NCBI GenBank assembly: GCA_023415145.1
Contig: JAEZLW010000023.1
Coordinates: forward strand, 1-9,043
Direction of reading: 5' to 3'
Length of the DNA: 9,043 bases
Source: Bacillota bacterium
GTDB taxonomy: Bacteria; Bacillota; Clostridia; Christensenellales; Aristaeellaceae
This document shows positions 1 through 6,392 of the stretch, piece after piece (positions within the stretch are counted from its first letter, which is position 1; each line of letters opens with the position of its first letter). The position numbers were made by a program, and so were the translations under genes. Below the pieces are notes generated by a model. It ran no database searches and was not told the DNA's origin. It saw only the letters and a list, made by a program, of their open reading frames with translations.

Positions 1-620
1 ATTTCGTCGCTGATCACAAGGATATTGTTATCAAGAGCAACCTGGGCGATGCTTTGCAAATCCGCCCGTTCCATGATGGCCCCGGTGGGATTGTTGGGGT
101 AGGGCAGAATCAGTGCTTTGGTGCGTGGGGTGATCTTCTCCCTCAATGCCTCCGCCGTCAAACGGAAGGCTGTGGTATTGTCCGTTCTCACCGCCACAGG
201 GGTACCGCCGGCAAACAGCACGCTGGGGCTGTAGCTGACATAGCTGGGCTCTGGCACCAGTACCTCATCGCCGGGGCTTACAAGCGCGCGCAGCGCAAGA
301 TCAATGCCTTCGCTGGCGCCAACCGTCACCAGTATTTCCTGATTCGGATCATACTGAATGTGGTACCGTGCGGTAAGGTAATGGGCGATTTCACGCCGCA
401 GGGAAAGGATACCCCAGTTTGAGGTATACTGCGTCTCTCCATCCAGAATGCTGTTGATGGCAGCATTGCGGATGTGGTAGGGGGTAATGAAATCTGGCTC
501 ACCTACGCCAAGGGAAATGGCATCGGGCATAGTCGCCACGATGTCAAAAAACTTTCGGATTCCGCTGGGAGCAACAGCGGCCACCCTTTGATTGATGTAT
601 TTTGTATAATCAATACTCAC
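1..620 (-). CDS. alaT: Class I/II PLP-dependent aminotransferase, probable alanine transaminase (partial, C-terminal half missing)
   Basis: This is the N-terminal 206 residues of a fold-type I aminotransferase; the gene runs off the left edge. Visible family marks are SGIRKFFD near residue 19, SLGVGEPDF at 36-44, the phosphate-binding loop GASEG at 101-105, PNNPTG at 175-180 (the Asn contacts PLP) and SDE at 204-206, whose Asp normally bonds the PLP ring nitrogen. The Schiff-base lysine should lie a little beyond the edge. These enzymes move an amino group between an amino acid and a 2-oxo acid in the cytoplasm. The GTG start at 618-620 overlaps the TGA of the upstream Lrp-type regulator (GTGA), with a weak GGTGG site before it, which suggests translational coupling. 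The pairing resembles Bacillus alaR-alaT (yugG-yugH), so alanine transaminase is the best guess. Substrate is inferred from that context; aspartate or aromatic substrates are possible. The family is certain, the symbol less so. Confidence 0.85.
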   Translation of the reverse strand, partial: MSIDYTKYINQRVAAVAPSGIRKFFDIVATMPDAISLGVGEPDFITPYHIRNAAINSILDGETQYTSNWGILSLRREIAHYLTARYHIQYDPNQEILVTVGASEGIDLALRALVSPGDEVLVPEPSYVSYSPSVLFAGGTPVAVRTDNTTAFRLTAEALREKITPRTKALILPYPNNPTGAIMERADLQSIAQVALDNNILVISDE

Positions 621-1108
621 GGCGAAACCACCAATCTGCGATCGGACCGTTCGGTGTCAAAAATGACGCCGTCAGATTTGTAGCGCTTGAGTACAAAATG
701 GGTGGCGGTGCCTGTAACCATCTCCAGAGGGCTTAACTTTTCGCTGACGAAGAATGCCAGCTCCTTGAGCGTAGGCGCTTCCACCAACAGCAATAGGTCA
801 TACGCCCCGCTCATCAGATAAACGCTTTTTACCTCCTCGAAACGGTAGATGCGCGCTGCCACGGCGTCAAAGCCCATGTCCCTTTGAGGCGTGACGCGCA
901 CCTCGATCATGGCCTCCACCCGTTCCCTGTCGGTCAAATCCCAGTTGATGATGGGGGAATAGCGCAGTATGACCCGGCGCTTCTCCATATCATCAATGGC
1001 CATTGCAACATCATCCATCGTATGTCCGGTCATAACGGCCAGCTTCTCCAGAGAAATACGGCAATCCTCCCGCAGGATATCCAACAGTTGCATTTGCAGG
1101 TTTTTCAT
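617..1108 (-). CDS. alaR: Lrp/AsnC-family transcriptional regulator (AlaR-like)
   Basis: A 163-residue protein of typical Lrp/AsnC length. Residues 1-55 form the winged helix-turn-helix (LLDILREDCRISLEKLAVMT, then a recognition helix around 30-45 and the IIxY-type wing VILRYSPIIN). Residues 65-140 are the RAM/AsnC ligand-binding domain, with GAYDLLLLVE at 101-110 matching the conserved G-x-x-D-L effector-pocket segment. The C-terminal tail (LKRYKSDGV, ending RRLVVSP) is of the kind seen in the regulators paired with alanine-type transaminases. Such proteins bind DNA as dimers or octamers and respond to amino acids. ATG 1106-1108 follows a GAGGTG ribosome site at 1117-1122 with 8 bases of spacing. 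It lies 19 bases after fhs and overlaps the aminotransferase start by four bases, so all three are probably one transcript. Control of the downstream transaminase, perhaps in response to alanine, is inference from context. Confidence 0.88.
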   Translation of the reverse strand: MKNLQMQLLDILREDCRISLEKLAVMTGHTMDDVAMAIDDMEKRRVILRYSPIINWDLTDRERVEAMIEVRVTPQRDMGFDAVAARIYRFEEVKSVYLMSGAYDLLLLVEAPTLKELAFFVSEKLSPLEMVTGTATHFVLKRYKSDGVIFDTERSDRRLVVSP

Positions 1109-1127
1109 GCTCTTTTCACCTCATTCA

Positions 1128-2798
1128 TCAAAATAGACCGGTAATGTTTCCTTCTTCATCCACATCAATGGAGAGGGCTGCGGGGGCCTTTGGCAGCCCG
1201 GGCATGGCAATGATGTCACCTGCGAATGCCACCACAAATCCCGCACCCGCTGACAGGCGCACACTGCGTACTGTCAGGGTGTGGCCCTTGGGCGCACCCA
1301 AAAGCTTGGGGTTGTCCGTCATGGAATACTGCGTTTTGGCAATACATACAGGATATTTCGCGTACCCTTCCTGCTCCCACTTTTTCAGCTGGGACAATAC
1401 GCCGGGAGCGAAAGCCACTTCCGAAGCGCCGTAGATTTTTGTTGCGATAGACTGTATCTTTTCCGAAAGCGGAAGCTCGTCGGGGTACGTGTAGGAGGGC
1501 GCTGGGCGGGACTTGTCCTCACAGGCCTTGCATACGGCGTCAGCCAAATCTTTCGCGCCCTGCCCGCCTTTTTCCCACGCCTCGCACAAGGCACAGGGTA
1601 CGGACAGCTTTTCCATAGCCGCTTGAATCAATGCGATTTCTGCGGGGGTATCGGTCACAAAGCGGTTGATGGCCACCACCGCAGGGCGGTGCCATACGTT
1701 TTGTATATGGTCAAGATGGGCATACAGGTTGTCAAGGCCTTTTGCAAGCGCGGGAAGGTCTTCCAGGGTGAATGCTTCCTTCTGACAGCCGCCGTGATGC
1801 TTGAGCGCCCTGACGGTGGCTACGAGCACAATGGCATCCGGCCACATGCCCGTAGCACGGCACTTGATATCCAGAAACTTTTCTGCGCCCAGGTCCGCAC
1901 CGAAGCCGGCCTCCGTCACCACATAATCCGCCATACGCATGGCTGTTTGCGTGGCGATGACACTGTTGCATCCGTGGGCGATGTTGGCAAACGGACCGCC
2001 GTGCATGAGGCAGGGCGTGCCGTCGATGGTCTGAACCAGGTTGGGCATCAGCGCATCCCTGAGCAGTGCCGCCATGGCTCCTTGGGCGTTCAAATCGCCT
2101 GCTGTGACCACTCCGCCTTCAAAGGTACGGCCTACCACCAGTTTTGCAAGACGGGCTTTCAAATCGCTTAAGTTTTGTGCCAGACAGAAAACGGCCATCA
2201 CCTCGCTGGCGGCGGTGATGTCAAATCCATCCTCCCGGGGTGTACCGTTGGATTTGCCGCCCATGCCCGAGACGATGAAGCGAAGCTGCCTGTCGTTTAA
2301 ATCCATGCAGCGGCGCCAGGTGACAAGCCTTGGGTCGATATTCAGCGCATTGCCTTGCTGGATATGGTTGTCCACCATGGCAGCAAGCAGGTTGTTTGCC
2401 GCTGTAACGGCGTGCAGGTCACCCGTAAAATGCAGGTTGATGGCCTCCATGGGCAATACTTGTGCGTATCCGCCGCCGGTTGCTCCGCCCTTCATGCCGA
2501 ACACCGGGCCCAGGGACGGTTCACGAAGGGCCAGCATGGCCTTGCGCCCCGTATACTTAAGGCCGTCCGCCAAACCAACACTGATGGTGGTCTTCCCTTC
2601 TCCTGCCGGGGTGGGGGAAATGGCCGTCACCAATACCAGGCGGGCTTTTTTATCGCGTTTTACATACGGTGCGGGGTCCACCTTGGCGATCAGGCGGCCG
2701 TAGGGGTGCAGCGTTTCCGGAAGGAAACCGGCAGCTTCTGCGATGAGTTGAATGGGCTTTGGCGATGCGGCTCTTGCGATTTGAAGGTCTGATGCCAT
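1128..2798 (-). CDS. fhs: Formate--tetrahydrofolate ligase (10-formyl-THF synthetase)
   Basis: Cytoplasmic enzyme joining formate to tetrahydrofolate with ATP to give 10-formyl-THF, ADP and phosphate; it supplies one-carbon units for purines and fMet and is the methyl-branch entry step in acetogens. The 556-residue product matches the usual length of about 555-560. Visible are the P-loop TPAGEGKTT at residues 63-71, GPVFGMKGGATGGGYAQV with the following NLHFTGDLHAV stretch, MPNLVQTIDGTP, NIAHGCNSVIAT, EAGFGADLGAEKF and the C-terminal MPGLPKAP. No frameshift or missing block is seen. An upstream in-frame GTG at 2826-2828 would add ten residues but lies about three bases from the predicted transcription start and has no ribosome site. 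ATG 2796-2798 has AAAGG at 2809-2813 and gives the family's usual N-terminus. It is first in an apparent operon with alaR and alaT. Presence of fhs alone does not show acetogenesis. Confidence 0.97.
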   Translation of the reverse strand: MASDLQIARAASPKPIQLIAEAAGFLPETLHPYGRLIAKVDPAPYVKRDKKARLVLVTAISPTPAGEGKTTISVGLADGLKYTGRKAMLALREPSLGPVFGMKGGATGGGYAQVLPMEAINLHFTGDLHAVTAANNLLAAMVDNHIQQGNALNIDPRLVTWRRCMDLNDRQLRFIVSGMGGKSNGTPREDGFDITAASEVMAVFCLAQNLSDLKARLAKLVVGRTFEGGVVTAGDLNAQGAMAALLRDALMPNLVQTIDGTPCLMHGGPFANIAHGCNSVIATQTAMRMADYVVTEAGFGADLGAEKFLDIKCRATGMWPDAIVLVATVRALKHHGGCQKEAFTLEDLPALAKGLDNLYAHLDHIQNVWHRPAVVAINRFVTDTPAEIALIQAAMEKLSVPCALCEAWEKGGQGAKDLADAVCKACEDKSRPAPSYTYPDELPLSEKIQSIATKIYGASEVAFAPGVLSQLKKWEQEGYAKYPVCIAKTQYSMTDNPKLLGAPKGHTLTVRSVRLSAGAGFVVAFAGDIIAMPGLPKAPAALSIDVDEEGNITGLF

Positions 2799-2837
2799 GC
2801 GGTCACAACCTTTCCATATCTTGCACACTTGAAACCC

Positions 2838-2866
2838 ATTATAACGGAAGCCTTTTATTTACGCAA
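2838..2866 (-). promoter_or_regulatory. Sigma-A-type promoter of the fhs-alaR-alaT operon
   Basis: On the minus strand a -35 element TTGCGT (2866-2861) and a perfect -10 element TATAAT (2843-2838) are separated by exactly 17 bases. Transcription would start near 2831, about 33 bases before the fhs ATG. It lies just after the terminator-like hairpin of the preceding unit, as expected for an independent operon. The leader is too short to hold a known riboswitch. Confidence 0.75.
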
Positions 2867-2894
2867 GCCAAGCACAGGGAGAAACACGCAGAAA

Positions 2895-2937
2895 AGGTCC
2901 GGGGAAAATGCCTTAAAAAGTCAGCATCCCCGGACCT
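2895..2937 (-). terminator. Intrinsic terminator after the pepF gene
   Basis: An 11-base perfect inverted repeat (AGGTCCGGGGA and TCCCCGGACCT) with a 21-base loop starts 20 bases past the pepF stop codon. On the minus strand the right arm ends in CCT and is followed by TTTC, a short U-tract. The loop can pair further (TGC with GCA). The plus-strand side has no T-run and faces no plus-strand gene, so termination of the peptidase unit is the natural reading. The short U-tract makes its strength uncertain. Confidence 0.65.
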
Positions 2938-2957
2938 CATTTGGAAAAACGCAAAGG

Positions 2958-4706
2958 CTAGTCCTTATCGCATAGCTTTATGAACTGATCGATGGACTCT
3001 TTCAAAATGTTCAAGGAGCTGCGCCAGAAGTCCACGCTGCGAACGTCAATGCCCACACTCTTGGCGACATCGTACACCGTGCCGTTGCCGCAGGAGCGCA
3101 GAAGCTGGTTATAGACAGGCACGAAGCTGTCGCCCTTTTGAAGGTACTGGGCAAACACGCCCTTGGCAAACAGCAGCCCGAATGCGTAGGGGAAATTGTA
3201 GAAATGGAGTGTGGGGCTATAGTAATGCACTTTGCAGGCCCACATGTAGGGGTGGCGCGCATCTTTGTCAAGGCCATCGCCATAGCTTGCTTCCTGGGCC
3301 CTGAGCATGGCATCCTTCAGTTCATTGACGCTCAAAGCATGATCGGCCCTCGTCTCAATGACTTCCGTTTCGAACAGGAACCGGCCATAGATGTCCACGA
3401 TGGTCTGGGTGGCCTCCATCAGTTCCGCTTCGATGATGGTGAAGGCTTCCTCGGGTGTGGATGTTTTCAGCATTGCATGGCTTAAAAGCGTTTCATTGAA
3501 AATGGAGGCTGTTTCCGCCAAAGGCATGGGCTGGTCTGTCAGCAGTATGGGCAAGCCTGCCATGCACCTGTTATGCCAGGCGTGTCCAAGCTCGTGGGCC
3601 AGGGTGCTGATGTCTGCAAAGCTGCCTGCGAAGTTTGAAAGGATGCGGCTGATATTCAAAGGGTGTACGGAGGAACAGAAGGCACCGCCCTGCTTGCCGG
3701 ACCTTGGATACAGGTCGATCCAGCGGTTGTCGAAAGCCTCATGGATAAACGCGCCCATGGCCGGGGAGAAGCTGCCCAATTTTTCGGCCAGCAGCGCTCT
3801 GGCTTCCTCCGCAGTATAGGTGCGCAATCCCTTGCCTACCGGAGCCATCAGGTCATAGAATGGAATGCCGTCTTCATGGCCCAACAGGCGGCCTTTGGCC
3901 CGAAGATACCTGCGAAAGTCAGGCAGCGTTTCCTTTATTGCCGTAAACAGCGCATCCAGCGTTTGTCTATCCATACGGGAATCGTGAAGCGTCCACTGAA
4001 GCACGCTGTCAAAATGCCGCGCTTCCGTCTGGATGCGTGCCTCACCCTTGATACCGTTCAAACAGGCCGCGATGGCAAGGTCTACCTTGGGGTAAGCATT
4101 CAGCTCCGCCTCATACGCTTCCTTGCGCACAGTGGGATCAGGATCATACGCCTTGGCCCGTACGGCGGACAGGGGGATTTCCTCGCCGCGGAAATTTGCG
4201 GTGAGGGTGGCGGCCAGCTTTTCCCGAAGCTGGGAGAAGGCTTCTCCGCCGTTTAGGGACATGCGCAATACCCAGCTTTCAATGGCTTTGTCCATGCGGT
4301 GTGCGGCGTTTTCTTTCAACTCATGCAACAAGAACCGATGCTCTAAAAGCAGAGGGCTCTTATCGATGATTGCGTCCAGGTCTGAAAGTGAGCCCACATA
4401 GCGGCTGAAATCCGACTGCAGCCGCTCCGCATCCACCTGCTTTGCCATCAATTGGTCGATGTAGTTCAGTGCTTCCTCATTGACCGCATCGGCAGCCCAG
4501 GTAAGGTACGCGAAAGCACCGATCTTGGTGAATACTTCCTGAAGCTGCGCCAACTGCTTCGTGACATTCTCCATAAGGTCCAACGGCTCGCCGCCTTCAA
4601 CCAATGCCTTCTCGATTTGCGCTACACGATACTTCAGGCTGTTGAAGTCTTCCTGAAAGGCCGGGCTTTGAAAGCTCTCGTAAATCGCTGAAAGGTCCCA
4701 GGTCAT
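2958..4706 (-). CDS. pepF: M3-family oligoendopeptidase (PepF-like zinc metallopeptidase)
   Basis: A 582-residue protein without signal peptide or membrane segment, of the length usual for PepF/M3 oligoendopeptidases. The gluzincin motif HELGHAWH lies at residues 371-378, with H371 and H375 as zinc ligands and E372 as the catalytic glutamate; the third ligand should be E398 in LAETASIFNE. The C-terminal stretch with HYYSPTLHFYNFPYAFGLLFAKGVF is the conserved substrate-binding part of the family. The long helical N-terminal half forms the gate over the active-site channel. The family cuts short peptides, roughly 5-20 residues, in the cytoplasm and takes part in peptide turnover. ATG 4704-4706 has a strong AGGAGGA site at 4712-4718 that overlaps the stop codon of the upstream PHP phosphatase, so the two are probably co-transcribed and translationally coupled. 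A terminator-like hairpin follows. The family is certain; exact substrate preference is unknown. Confidence 0.95.
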   Translation of the reverse strand: MTWDLSAIYESFQSPAFQEDFNSLKYRVAQIEKALVEGGEPLDLMENVTKQLAQLQEVFTKIGAFAYLTWAADAVNEEALNYIDQLMAKQVDAERLQSDFSRYVGSLSDLDAIIDKSPLLLEHRFLLHELKENAAHRMDKAIESWVLRMSLNGGEAFSQLREKLAATLTANFRGEEIPLSAVRAKAYDPDPTVRKEAYEAELNAYPKVDLAIAACLNGIKGEARIQTEARHFDSVLQWTLHDSRMDRQTLDALFTAIKETLPDFRRYLRAKGRLLGHEDGIPFYDLMAPVGKGLRTYTAEEARALLAEKLGSFSPAMGAFIHEAFDNRWIDLYPRSGKQGGAFCSSVHPLNISRILSNFAGSFADISTLAHELGHAWHNRCMAGLPILLTDQPMPLAETASIFNETLLSHAMLKTSTPEEAFTIIEAELMEATQTIVDIYGRFLFETEVIETRADHALSVNELKDAMLRAQEASYGDGLDKDARHPYMWACKVHYYSPTLHFYNFPYAFGLLFAKGVFAQYLQKGDSFVPVYNQLLRSCGNGTVYDVAKSVGIDVRSVDFWRSSLNILKESIDQFIKLCDKD

Positions 4707-4716
4707 CGTATTCCTC

Positions 4717-5523
4717 CTAGCATGATCCGCAAAGCTGCGGCTTTGTCGCTTGTAGATGTATGCTGTCCAAAGGACGGAGATTCAGGTTGTCAAGCAGCAT
4801 TCGTATTTCCGTCTCCGCCCCGATGTTTTCCAGCATTTCCGGCTGGTGTGCGTCATATCCGATGACGACCTTGTTGCCCATCATAGCGGCAAGCTCCCAA
4901 AACTCCAGGCGGGGAAACAGGCACTCGCCGCCGCCAATGACATGGGCGTTCAGATTGTACTCCAGGGGCATGCCGCATTCTAGCGCACAGGAACAAATGG
5001 CTTTTGCAACAGCCTGGCAGTCATCGTCCCAGGTGTCCCGGCGGCGCATGAACAAGTCCGGATGGGCCAGGTATGCATACAGACCTGTCTGCATCCCCTC
5101 AACGCACATATCGGCGTATCTGTACATAACGGCTGTATCCCGGCAGGCATAACCAACGTATGGGAAATCTTCATCGCTGCCGATGTAGTGAGCACCGAAG
5201 ATCAGGTAATCCAGCTGATAAGCCTCTTTTGCTTCCTTCAGCCAGGACATGTACCTTGGGAAGTACTCGCATTCCAGGCCGATCAATATATTCAGCCTGT
5301 CCTGATATCTTTCCTTCAAGCTGCGAAGACTTGTTGCATAATCCAAAAGTTGAGAAATATCCATGCGGATGCCGGAGGTATAGCTGCTTTCGTAGGGCCA
5401 GGGTGTATGGTCTGCGAAACCGAGTATATCAAAGCCAGCCCTGATGGCGGACTGTACATACATTTCATCCATCCCTGTCGCGTGCTTACACCTGTACGTA
5501 TGGGTATGATAATTGGCTTTCAT
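4717..5523 (-). CDS. hisJ: PHP-family phosphatase, probable histidinol-phosphatase (HisJ/HisK type)
   Basis: A 268-residue single-domain PHP protein, essentially the same length as Bacillus HisJ. Metal-site residues visible in order are H6 and H8 (YHTHTYRCKHA), D38-H39 (GFADHTPWP), E84 (GLECEY), H112 (GAHY), H154 (LAHPD), and D224 and H226 (GYDAHQP), a complete trinuclear PHP set. HisJ-type enzymes remove phosphate from L-histidinol phosphate, the penultimate stage of histidine synthesis, in the cytoplasm. No other his gene is in the window, so the substrate rests on length and motif resemblance; another small phosphate ester is possible. ATG 5521-5523 is preceded by AAGGAG at 5536-5541, a rather wide 12-base spacing. 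It follows the GntR regulator by 73 bases across a hairpin and precedes pepF by 10 bases. No good promoter is seen in that gap, so it may depend on read-through from gntR or on a promoter inside that gene. Confidence 0.85.
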   Translation of the reverse strand: MKANYHTHTYRCKHATGMDEMYVQSAIRAGFDILGFADHTPWPYESSYTSGIRMDISQLLDYATSLRSLKERYQDRLNILIGLECEYFPRYMSWLKEAKEAYQLDYLIFGAHYIGSDEDFPYVGYACRDTAVMYRYADMCVEGMQTGLYAYLAHPDLFMRRRDTWDDDCQAVAKAICSCALECGMPLEYNLNAHVIGGGECLFPRLEFWELAAMMGNKVVIGYDAHQPEMLENIGAETEIRMLLDNLNLRPLDSIHLQATKPQLCGSC

Positions 5524-5552
5524 CCGTGAAAATGGCTCCTTTTCATAAACGA

Positions 5553-5578
5553 TCCCTCCGGCCTAAGCGCCGGAGGGA
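5553..5578 (-). terminator. GC-rich hairpin between gntR and the PHP phosphatase gene
   Basis: A perfect 10-base inverted repeat, TCCCTCCGGC and GCCGGAGGGA with a 6-base loop, lies 18 bases after the gntR stop. On the minus strand it is followed by TCGTTTATG, only a short T-run, so as a terminator it is imperfect. Because the next gene has no visible promoter of its own, the hairpin may end some transcripts and leave partial read-through, or protect a processed RNA end. Confidence 0.5.
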
Positions 5579-5596
5579 GGTGTTTTCTGTTCCGGT

Positions 5597-6271
5597 CTAC
5601 TTCTTTTTACTCAAGGCAGCCAGGCAGTTTTCCTTGCTGCGCTCAATGTGCTTTTGCATAACGGCCTGCAAACGGTTGAGGTCACGCTTTTGCAGGCAGT
5701 CCACAATTTCGTAATGCTCCTGCTGTGCTTCGTGGCGGCGGTTTTCCTGGGCGATGCTCATGGAGGAGAAACGGGTGATATACTCATCCTGGCTTTCGAT
5801 AACCCGCAAGATTCGGTTCTGCCCCGAAAGGCGGATCACCTGACTGTGGAAGGCTCGGGCCAGGGGGGAAAGCTTCTCGATGCTGCCCTCCTTCAGCGCG
5901 GCGTCCATCTGTACAAGCTTGTCCTTCAGCGACTTTAGGTCTTCCTCCGTCACGTTCTTGATGATGGCCGGCAGCGTCAGCATTTCCAGCGCGTTGCGGA
6001 TGGTATAGATCTCCTCCACATCCGCGATGGTAAAGGCCCGCACCACCACGCCGCGGCGCATGACATATTCCACCAGGCCGTCCCGCTCCAGCTTGCGCAA
6101 GGCCTCCCGAAGCGGTGTGCGGCTGATGTGCAGCCGCTCGGCATAGTCGGTTTCCACAATGCGTTCGCCGGCGGGTATTTCCCCGGTAATGATGGCATGC
6201 TTGAGCACCTCGTAGGCGATCTCCCGGATGGGCCTGCTTTCAAGCATCGGCTGGAAGCGAAGAAGAGACAT
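5597..6271 (-). CDS. GntR-family transcriptional regulator, FadR subfamily (FCD domain)
   Basis: A 224-residue regulator. Residues 13-75 form the GntR winged helix-turn-helix, with PIREIAYEVLKHAIITGEIPAGERIVETDYAERL split across helix 1 and the turn, then the recognition segment HISRTPLREALRKLERDGLV and the wing MRRGVVVRAF. Residues 83-220 are the all-helical FCD effector domain, with H142 (FHSQVIRLSG), H186 (EHYEIVDCL) and H208 (HIERS) placed like its metal-binding histidines. FCD regulators usually bind organic acids or sugar acids. An upstream in-frame ATG at 6337 is rejected because it lies within the -35 region of the promoter; ATG 6269-6271 has AAAGGGG about 8 bases before it and gives the normal family N-terminus. 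The effector and targets cannot be told: no sugar-acid catabolic genes are nearby. Autoregulation is likely, given repeats in its promoter. Confidence 0.92.
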   Translation of the reverse strand: MSLLRFQPMLESRPIREIAYEVLKHAIITGEIPAGERIVETDYAERLHISRTPLREALRKLERDGLVEYVMRRGVVVRAFTIADVEEIYTIRNALEMLTLPAIIKNVTEEDLKSLKDKLVQMDAALKEGSIEKLSPLARAFHSQVIRLSGQNRILRVIESQDEYITRFSSMSIAQENRRHEAQQEHYEIVDCLQKRDLNRLQAVMQKHIERSKENCLAALSKKK

Positions 6272-6308
6272 ACATCCAACCCCTTTGTTTGAGGTTTGTT
6301 TTTTGGAT

Positions 6309-6337
6309 ACGATACACCTTCCCGATACATTTGTCAA
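6309..6337 (-). promoter_or_regulatory. Sigma-A-type promoter of the gntR-family gene
   Basis: On the minus strand a perfect -35 TTGACA (6337-6332) and a -10 TATCGT (6314-6309) are 17 bases apart. The start would be near 6302, leaving a leader of about 31 bases to the ATG at 6271. The spacer and -10 carry repeated CGATACA words (plus strand 6310-6316 and 6323-6329), so a bound repressor would block polymerase here. Confidence 0.7.
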
Positions 6338-6359
6338 GATATCTGCCAGTCGTTGTCAA
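6331..6359. repeat. Direct repeat TTGTCAA in the gntR promoter
   Basis: The word TTGTCAA occurs at 6331-6337 and 6353-6359, start to start 22 bases, about two helical turns. The first copy is the -35 element of the gntR promoter on the minus strand; the second sits upstream with no matching -10. An 8-base palindrome AGATATCT lies between them. This may be an operator or activator site, or a chance doubling of a -35-like word. Confidence 0.4.
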
Positions 6360-6392
6360 AAGATAGGGAAGTTCATCGATTTTTGTATGTCT

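Noticed and set aside
54..422. Plus-strand frame of 122 codons at the left edge
   Set aside because: It is antisense to the aminotransferase, whose reading frame is intact from 620 to the edge and carries all expected PLP-binding motifs.
1281..2171. Long open frame of 296 codons on the plus strand
   Set aside because: It lies entirely opposite fhs, whose protein is a complete and well-conserved enzyme; the frame's product has no recognisable domain and no ribosome site. It is an antisense shadow of a GC-rich gene.
2799..2828. Upstream GTG start for fhs at 2828
   Set aside because: It would begin about three bases from the predicted transcription start, has no ribosome site and adds residues not expected in the family.
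2799..2837. Possible tetrahydrofolate riboswitch before fhs
   Set aside because: The predicted transcript start leaves only about 33 bases of leader, far too short for a THF riboswitch, and no such fold is visible.
6272..6337. Upstream ATG start for the GntR regulator at 6337
   Set aside because: The codons would run through the -35 and -10 elements of the gene's own promoter, and the added residues do not resemble a GntR N-terminus.
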